A stretch of DNA of 64,000 nucleotides from Brienomyrus brachyistius. Lineage: Eukaryota > Chordata > Actinopteri > Osteoglossiformes > Mormyridae. Positions 57,056-64,000 of this stretch are shown piece by piece. Positions within the stretch are counted from its first letter, which is position 1. Each line of letters begins with the position of its first letter. The notes under the pieces were generated by a model. That model had not been told where the DNA came from, did no database searches, and worked only from the letters and a program-made list of their open reading frames with translations. The stretch lies in assembly GCF_023856365.1 (NCBI RefSeq), contig NC_064549.1, forward strand, positions 6,341,608 to 6,405,607, in the 5' to 3' direction. Made by a program: the position numbers and the translations under genes.

Positions 57056-59357
57056 CTATGCAGAGATGAGAAAGATGGAAGGTGCTGGGATGAGACAAGC
57101 ATGCAGGAAGCACGAGACACACAGGTATGGGAAACGACCACCGAGAGGAAGCACTTGCTTAGTCGACACACAAGACAAGACGGTGAAATGGAGAAGGACG
57201 TCGCGGCGTGGACAGCTGTGCCGGCGGCGGTGTGTCACTAGCACGGTTAACATGGAGCCCCCGCGTTGCCGGCCTCGAAGGGCGGGGTCACGAGCCCACC
57301 GTAAAGCCCCATACCTTGCGTTGAACGATCCCTGCCCCTTTCTGAATGCCTCTTGCTCTTCTCTGATAAACAATAGAGTATTCTGGCTCCTTTGTGGTCG
57401 AGGTCAGAAGGAAAAAAAGGCATCGCTTTCAATTAGGCGTCAGGGGTCACGGGCTCTCTGTCCCACATACAGTTCAACAGCACAAAGCAGAGCGTGTAAC
57501 ACAGGTTTCACAAAGCATACAAAACGCTATAAACGACACACATGTGACGCTTCTGACAGGAGCAGGCATACAGCACAGGAGAAAGGAGGCAAGGCGAGCC
57601 ACACGTGTCATGCAGTGCCTTCTGGGAAATCACGCTCCATGACGCTGCAGAAATGAGCTCCTGTCACACCAGCGAACAGACTCTTCAGGTTCAGGCTTGT
57701 TTGCATTCCGCCTGTCCCCGTTCTCTGCTTGAGCGATGGCTGCTACCTCTGTTGCGGGCCGAGGTGGGAGAATTCGGATCTTAAATGAAGGAAAGGATCT
57801 TGGCAGGGGGTAGAGAGAGTCTAGTGCCGGGCCTTTCTCCGGTGGCCAGGTTTAGCCACAGAAGCGCAGAATTTATCAGCACCAGTCTGTTCCCTTTATA
57901 AAACGGCAGAGCAGAGTCATTATAACGCCATTAACGACACCGAAATGACAGAAGATGTTTCAGGGTCCATGTGGACATTGCTAATGGCTCCCATTTTTTC
58001 CAGAGGTCTCCTAATAATTGATGATATTCTGTGAAAACGGTTAATTCACATCACTCAGACGCATTTTTTCCCAGCGACGCCCTACTCCTCTCTCAGCATC
58101 TGTTTCTTCTGCTCCTTTGGGTATACCTGTGCCTTGTATATTATTCCAAGTTAATCGTTCATTACACCACTGACTGTCCCTCCAAAACCAGCATTAATGT
58201 TCATTTTCCTGTTGACTGGACCATCTCAGATATCCGCTGGCGTGAGGGGAACAGTCTGAAATCCTGTGGCCGGATTAATCGTCCGCTAAATTAACTCCGT
58301 AATTCTCTTGTCAATTTAAGTCTCTTTGGAGGCCAATAGTTATTGTACGGTGGCGAGCGTGAGAAAGGGAGTGAGCGGGATCCCATGGCCTGGTCGCAGT
58401 GAAGATCTCAGCGGTTTCTCCCCATCGCTCATCCGTAAGTGGCCTCATCCTGCTACTTTGGTGCTGACAGGCAACAGGAGTCTAATTTGCTCTGCTTGGC
58501 TACAGTGTGCCAACGAGCCGTGTGGGTCTGAATTAGACTGCGAAAATGCCCTCTAAACCCAGCCTGCTTCTCGTGGGGCGGGCGGGCAGCCTTTTACCTT
58601 TGCCCTGCGTCACCAAATTCTCATCCTCTTACTCGGGAACAGCCCCTCAGAATCAAATTAATCGTACAGACGCCTTTCCACTTAGAACAACACTCGACTG
58701 ATCTACTTCACATGACAGCCTCCTGTTGAGAAATATGGTGGGGGAACTGAAAGTCGATTGATATCAAATAAATAAAAGCCAGATGCCTGATGAGGGGGGG
58801 GGGAGGTGCAGCCTCGCCGGCAACATGATTGTAATTACACAGCTGAAGGAATTCACTGCCTTCCAGGCTGTTAGCGTGCTAACTTTCCAAAGGAAAGAAA
58901 AACAGTGTTTTTCTGTTGCATGGCAAACCAGGCTGGATGGTGCCCAGACTGGAGGAAGGCCCTCTGCAATATTGGGAAAACATCCTCTTAAGTGGCATCA
59001 CAATGAAAAGGAAAATCCACATATCAGACAGGAAAAAAACGACAGAATTGGTCAGCAGGTGTGACCTTCTGAGACCATGACATGGACACAGAAGTTTGGT
59101 CTCCAGGAGTGACCTTCTGAAACCATGACATGGACACAGAGGTTTGGTCTCCAGGAGTGACCTTCTGAAATCATGACATGGACACAGAGGTTTGGTCTCC
59201 AGGAGCGACCTTCTGAAACCATGACATGGACACAGAGCTTTGGTCTCCAGGGGTGACCTTCTGAAACCATGACTTGGACACAGAGGTTTGGTCTCCAGGA
59301 GAGACCTTCTGAAACCATAGGATTAACACAGTTCATTGAGGGGGTCTTCCTTGGTAC
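57056..59357 (-). other. tenm4: Intron between window exons 1 and 2
   Basis: 2302 nt. A 48-nt minisatellite (59055-59320) lies next to the exon 1 donor. 57056-59050 shows nothing recognisable apart from a G run at 58794-58803. Confidence 0.84.
59055..59320. repeat. 48-nt minisatellite, about 5.5 copies
   Basis: The unit begins TGACCTTCTGAAACCATGAC and continues ATGGACACAGAGGTTTGGTC then TCCAGGAG. Copies differ at one to three positions. The array ends 37 nt from the exon 1 donor (59358/59357). The minus-strand open frame (repeating MVSEGHSWRPNLCVHV) is an artefact. Confidence 0.96.
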
Positions 59358-59598
59358 CTAGTCTCCAGGGGTATGTTGCTGTTGAGCAGCCAGTTGTCCT
59401 GGGTGCTGCCGGACTCCTGGACACTGGCTGAGCCCTCGGCAGGAACAGAGCCATCCGTCGGGGTAGGGCTGGGGTTGCTCCGTGGAGTGTAGTTCCCCCT
59501 GTTGAGGGAGTTGGCAGAGGCTGCGTGGTGCTGACTGGGCGTGTGGGAGTGGGAGGGCGGTGGGCTCCGGAGTCGTGGATGGCTCTGGAATGTACCAT
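59358..59598 (-). CDS. tenm4: tenm4 window exon 1: cytoplasmic proline-rich region (first exon in the window)
   Basis: 241 nt. Acceptor TGTTCTAG ending at 59599, donor ACTAG|GTACCA at 59358/59357. The frame (entered with two bases) encodes [40 protein letters not shown] and [11 protein letters not shown], then [23 protein letters not shown] and SLNRGN are hallmark phrases of the teneurin intracellular domain. Two other frames are also open here but match nothing. Earlier exons lie beyond 64000. Confidence 0.96.
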
Positions 59599-60884
59599 CT
59601 AGAACATAGGGGAGGGGAGCGGGGGGACAACACATTTTATCCTTTGCACTTCATGTTACCTAAATCTATGCTGAATATCCCCATTTAAATTCACTGTGTA
59701 TGCATAAGATATTTAAATGAAAGAATAAAATGTTTTCTATTATTTAAAAAAAACTGCCAAACATGTCCATGGTTAAACACGAAAAGGGTTTCTTTCCTAT
59801 TATTCACAACTCCTGCTGTCTTTCAAACAATGAGTATACGGGAAATCCTCCTCCGCTCTCCTTGGGGTTCATAACACCTCCGGGACTGCAGGGGGCGTGG
59901 CGACAAAACTACAATCAACTCTTAGCAATCACATTTTTTTATCCACACCAATGGATGACTGAGTTCATACTCAATGCAATATATTTAACTTCTGTCCATT
60001 TGGATGTTAAGAGATCCGTGGCGTCTATGGTTCAGAAGTAGCGGGATCAGGGTGAGACCCGGCGGGCTTGCCGTTAGCGAGCAGCAGGCCCGACCGCCAG
60101 CGCGCAGCACCATGACTCATGCTGGCCGCTTCTCTGCGTGATTCGGTCTGCTCAGGCAGCAGGTGTGCTGGGCGTTGCGGGGGGTTAATGGCAGCCCTGA
60201 GCTCGAGGTATGTTAGCACCAAACCCCCCCCCCCCCCCCCCCCCCACAAGCTGTTCACCACAAGGCATCAGGAAGACCGCCCCCCCAGGCCACGCCCCCA
60301 TCATGTAGATAAACAAAATCGGCCTGAAAAAGCTTAGGATTCTTTATGGTACATCAGAGCTCCTCTGGCCTTGAGTCTATGTCCTCTAGCACAGGGCTGA
60401 ACGCCACCTCACTTTTGCCTGTGAACCGTTAGCTCACCCCCTGCAGGCCATGAGGGCCATTGATGGCCACGTCAACGCCTAAGGCAATCATGCACGGTCA
60501 GGACGAGAACATCGCTTTGTGCAAATGCCTATATGTTTCTTGCCCCATTCCATTTGATCTCATGCCCATCTGATTTGTCGTGAGTAGAAAATGTCCATGT
60601 TTTTGACATTTTTAACTTGATGGATACTGGTTTAAAAGATTTACTCGCTTCGGAACGACAAACCAGTTAATAATATCTGCTTCAGCTCACCAGGCACTAG
60701 TGCACAGTTTTATTTTCTTTTTGCGACCTACTCAGGAGTGACATCCTTGCATGACTTGACAATGTTCAGAGTTGGCCTCTCCGTGTTTAGGGATTGGTTC
60801 ACAGTGTTCAGAGCTGAACTCACCACTACTATGAGATTGTCAGAAGCAAACCAAGGAACAGAAGAGAGAAAGAATCATAATCAA

Positions 60885-61112
60885 GGTCAGACCCAAAATG
60901 CCCCCCAGTGAGGTCAGCCCCAAAATGCCCCCCAGCGAGGTCAGCCCCAAAATTCCCCCAGCGAGGTCAGCCCCAAAATGCCCCCCAGTGAGGTCAGACC
61001 CAAAATGCCCCCCAGTGAGGTCAGCCCCAAAATGCCCCCCAGTGAGGTCAGCCCCAAAATGCCCCCCAGTGAGGTCAGCCCCAAAATGCCCCCCAGCGAG
61101 GTCAGCCCCAAA
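60885..61112. repeat. 27-nt minisatellite, about 8.5 copies
   Basis: The unit is CCCCAAAATGCCCCCCAGTG plus AGGTCAG. One copy is missing a base or two. Multiples of three give open frames on both strands (MPPSEVSPK and GGHFGADLT types), which are not genes. Confidence 0.97.
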
Positions 61113-61865
61113 CATAACTCAAGGTCACTCTCAGCACGCTAAGGAGAGCATCAGAAGATGGGGCTCCCAAGATTCCTTGGTGCACTCCTCTACGATAACG
61201 TTAAAGAAGATTGGAATTCACACCACTTTCACCCGTTAATGGAGTCGGCTCCTTCCCCGCCTGCTTCAGCACAGCCCTACCAGAAGAGAGACATCAGCAT
61301 GCGAGGCAGCTAGCATGGGCACACAAGACGAAATGCCCCTAAGAGTGCACACAGGCACCAGCGCAAACTGATCCAGGCACCTACTGAACACGGGGGGGGG
61401 GGGGGGTACACATTCAGTACACTGCTCTTAATATGCACAGGAACTCGCAGAGGTGTGACTCAGCTTCAGGTCTTCCTAGGCCTCACGGTCACACATAGGT
61501 GTGTGCCTCACCGGCATGGGCCGCTGTATCTTCACTATGCAGAAGGTATCATCATTCCTTTTATCTGTTATAAGCAACCAGGATTATCCTAAAGCACCTG
61601 AAATCCAGTACATTAGTACTGGATCACTCTTTAATGAATCTATAAAAGTAAAAAATAAATAAATCTCATGTATCGTCTGAAAATGTAACAAATCATAATA
61701 AAATGATGGCTGTAGTGACAAGATAACTGTTAGGCAGGATTGAACAGTAAGAATAACAGAAGCAGGTGGTAAAGTAGCTTCACAAATAAAGCCAATGCAA
61801 TGGTTGAGGGTTCAAATCCCTGGGAGAACATCTACATCAGACTCCGGTACCTGGAGAGCTACTAT

Positions 61866-62012
61866 CCAGTAGGTTTTCTATCCTAGCCGGCTTCCGATGA
61901 GCCTCACCTGGCCCTGGTACGTACCTGAGAACAGGTGTGACTCATCAGAAGCCGGGTAGGATTGAAAACCGACTGGAAGGCAGCTCTCCAGGACCGGAGT
62001 TGGAGACCCCTG
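61866..62012. repeat. Short palindromic MITE-like repeat
   Basis: The arm at 61872-61903 (GGTTTTCTATCCTAGCCGGC...) and the arm at 61939-61970 (its inverse) pair at 28 of 32 positions around a 35-nt loop. The flanks include CCAGGACCGGAGTTGGAGAC, typical of dispersed fish MITEs. No coding potential. Confidence 0.8.
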
Positions 62013-62047
62013 ATCTACATTAAAAACTGTCTCTCTACTGTCAGATA

Positions 62048-62404
62048 ATCCATCACATCCATCCACCCATTTTCCAGCCCACTTATCCTTCTGGGTCGCG
62101 GGGGGTCCGGAGCCTATCCCAGAAGCTACGGACACGAGGCGGGGAACAACCCAGGATGGGGGGCCAGCCCATCGCAGGGCACACTCACACACCATTCACT
62201 CTCACATGCACACCTACGGGCAATTTAGCAACTCCAATTAGCCTCAGCATGTCTTTGGACTGTGGGGGGAAACCGGAGTTCCCGGAGGACACCCCACGAC
62301 GACATGAGGAGAATATGCAAACTCCACACACATGTGACCCAGGCGGAGACTCGAACCCGGGTCCCAGAGGTGTGAGGCAACAGTGCTGACCATCATCCCG
62401 CCCC
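62048..62404 (-). mobile_element. tRNA-derived SINE, near full length, minus orientation
   Basis: On the minus strand it starts GGGCGGGATGATGGTCAGCA and has box B-like GGGTTCGAGTCTCC. The body includes GTGTGGAGTTTGCATATTCT, AACTCCGGTTTCCCCCCACA and CAAAGACATGCTGAGGCTAA. It ends in GGATAGGCTCCGGACCCCCC and AAATGGGTGGATGGATG. It is the same family as 7870-8170 but better preserved. Confidence 0.9.
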
Positions 62405-63359
62405 ATTGGCATTACAATTGTTAAAATAACTATTTAAATGATCAGTTTACAATCATATGCAACTTAAGGCTTTGTAAAAACAAAAAATGGCCAAACAGTT
62501 TCAGTTGAAAACTTTGGCTCGCAAAAGCACGATGGGAAATCAAGTCGCCAGCTACAAATTTGCTACTGGAAGAAGGCGTTACCAGAAAAAGGTGTCGTAC
62601 GAGTAGCTAGACCACCCTGAGCTCCCACCATGAGCTCCTTCACTAATGAAGGCTTTCTTATTACACCAATCACTAGCTCCTCACTTCCAAAAGGAGACTG
62701 ACGAGCTGAGGAATAGGGACACGCATCAGGAGAAGCAGCCTGACTAGTAAGCATGACAGAAGTCAGACTGAAAGGGAAGGAGACCAATTTTAAATAAAGT
62801 AATCGGCAGCGATCTGGAAAAACATGAATAATGGGTTTAAAACATTTCATTTACATGAAGTGCCCTTTGGCTCGTTCCGGCCATAGATCAGTCTGTCAGA
62901 AGAGACTGTATCCCTGGTTTGGCAGTTTTGGGTAGTCTGGACATCAAAGTCAGTTTGTGAATTACAGCTTCTCAGAGACAGAGGCAGGAAGAGGGAACAC
63001 AAATGTGTTACTGGTGGCAAAGCTTACATTTTACAAACCGCCGCAGACAGACAGGCGACACTAATAAGTGCTGGCTTGGATAATTATCCATGATTGCACT
63101 TGATTATGCTGTTCGGTCCCCGGTAGGCGATCCGTATTAAATCCACACACATACAAATGCACTGTGTCGCTACCAAGCATCAATCAAATTTACATACTGT
63201 TCAGGGAAACAGATCCTTTGCAGTGGATCTCCTAGAGATCATAGAAAACTTACTTCATGACCCCAGAACAAGAGACAGTGTTTACAGTCTTTATTTGCAG
63301 ATAACCTTCAGGAAGCCGAGACCCAGGGGTGTGTCCACCATTAGCTAAATGACACAATA

Positions 63360-63815
63360 CCAGTCAAAAGTCTGGACTATGCTATTAACTTTATCGTCAC
63401 AGACCTCAAGGCGAGTGATACATCTCAAATATTGCAATGACCAAGACCACAGTTCAACATCTCAGTAATCAAATTTTAGGCTCTTTGATGCCAGCAATAC
63501 AGACTCTTGGCATTCTTTCAACCAGCTTCCAGATGTAGCCACCTGGAATGCTTCTCCAACAGTCCTGAAGGAGTTTCCACAAGTTCTGGGCACAAGTTGA
63601 CTTCCGTGCTCTTACTGCTCAATCCAGCTCATCCCAAACCAGCTCTATAGGGTTTAGGTCAGGGGGGATCGTGGGGGCCGGGTCATCTGTCACAGCCCTT
63701 CACCTCTGTCCTATTTCACAGGATAATACTACGTAACCCCGAGCTGTGCTTAGGGTTGTTTTATCCTTTTGAAAAACACAGTATCTTCAGTAGGTGTCTC
63801 CCGACCGTTGACTGG
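63360..63815 (-). mobile_element. Non-autonomous Tc1-like element with transposase C-terminal remnant
   Basis: The left end CCAGTCAAAAGTCTGGAC follows TA, and the right end GACCGTTGACTGG precedes TA and is its inverse. On the minus strand the interior encodes DLNPIELVWDELD, NLWKLLQDCW and LVERMPRVCIAGIKEPK, the C-terminal part of a Tc1 transposase including the segment around the last catalytic acid. In-frame stops and the missing N-terminal half show it is dead. Confidence 0.88.
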
Positions 63816-64000
63816 TATGGCACATGCTTTTAAACAGCGCACAACGCTCACATTCCCGTCGGCCCGCTAGCGATTCCCCAGGCATGTAGGGTGTGGAAGC
63901 ATGAAGAGCCTCAGGGGGAAATGCCGTGGATGCACACATTCGAACCTGCAGCCCGGAAGGAGTCACAGTGGGCCATTACACCTTGCCTGGTGTCACTGTA

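Larger units (their letters stand above)
1968..59598 (-). other. tenm4: tenm4 gene, central part (27 coding exons of teneurin-4, both ends outside the window)
   Basis: Teneurins are large type II single-pass membrane proteins that act as homophilic and latrophilin-binding adhesion molecules, mainly in developing neural circuits. The 27 exons run right to left at 59358-59598, 56957-57055, 55771-56006, 49582-49746, 47947-48137, 46732-46942, 45114-45215, 44445-44639, 42749-42949, 39733-39918, 38723-38749, 37021-37167, 35978-36194, 32760-32879, 29875-30136, 28349-28616, 28114-28257, 27213-27462, 27012-27032, 22870-23102, 21560-21714, 16574-17451, 14986-15158, 11929-12164, 8330-8626, 4861-6475 and 1968-2110. 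All junctions are phase-compatible and all acceptors are AG; one donor is GC. Paralogue 4 is chosen because diagnostic stretches such as [17 protein letters not shown] and [14 protein letters not shown] follow TENM4 and differ from TENM3. Start codon, first exons, last exon and promoter are outside the window. Confidence 0.95.
59599..64000 (-). other. tenm4: Intron 5' of window exon 1 (continues beyond the window)
   Basis: At least 4402 nt. It contains a C homopolymer (60225-60245), a 27-nt minisatellite (60885-61112), a small palindromic repeat (61866-62012), a full-length SINE (62048-62404) and a short Tc1-like element (63360-63815). No exon of the N-terminal domain is visible. Confidence 0.83.

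Noticed and set aside
59323..59633. Two further minus-strand frames over window exon 1
   Set aside because: Only the frame giving [10 protein letters not shown] and [13 protein letters not shown] agrees with teneurins and with the splice phases; the others are frame shadows.
60840..61239. Open frames of 91 and 113 codons on both strands
   Set aside because: Produced by the 27-nt minisatellite.

Overview
This 64 kb window is the inside of a single very large gene, a teneurin, read on the minus strand. The paralogue is teneurin-4 (tenm4, also called odz4). I could place 27 consecutive coding exons between 59598 (5' side) and 1968 (3' side). They total 7013 nt, about 2337 codons, and every exon junction keeps the reading frame. 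The first roughly 180 codons lie beyond 64000. The last coding exon (C-terminal toxin-fold and TCAP-peptide region) lies before position 1. Adding the missing ends to 2337 codons gives about the usual 2,750-2,800 residues of the family, so no internal exon appears to be missing.

The host is a vertebrate, most likely a ray-finned fish. The protein is close to vertebrate TENM4, introns are short for this gene (91 nt to about 6 kb here), and the introns carry typical fish repeats: tRNA-headed SINEs, short Tc1/mariner elements with terminal inverted repeats, and many minisatellites. I cannot name the species.

Layout in transcript order (right to left). 59598-55771: cytoplasmic domain and the single transmembrane helix (type II orientation). 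49746-46732: juxtamembrane ectodomain. 45215-37021: eight EGF-like repeats, with EGF2 and EGF5 each lacking one cysteine as expected for disulfide dimerisation. 36194-28114: cysteine-rich segment, transthyretin-like fold and FN-plug. 27462-16574: NHL beta-propeller. 17451-4861: YD-repeat shell and Rhs core. 2110-1968: start of the internal linker region. Both known alternative-splicing sites of teneurins are present as microexons: 27 nt at 38723-38749 between EGF7 and EGF8, and 21 nt at 27012-27032 in the propeller. One intron uses a GC donor instead of GT (after the exon ending at 29875).

Everything else is intron. It holds at least six SINE copies, four short inverted-repeat DNA transposons, some ten minisatellite arrays and several microsatellites. 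Arrays whose unit length is a multiple of three (18, 24, 27, 48 and 51 nt) create long open frames that are not genes. No promoter, RNA gene, CRISPR array or second protein-coding gene was found, and I saw no convincing novel system. The most useful new observations are the two conserved microexons, the GC-AG intron, SINE heads sitting just downstream of three splice donors, and a VNTR beside a fourth donor.
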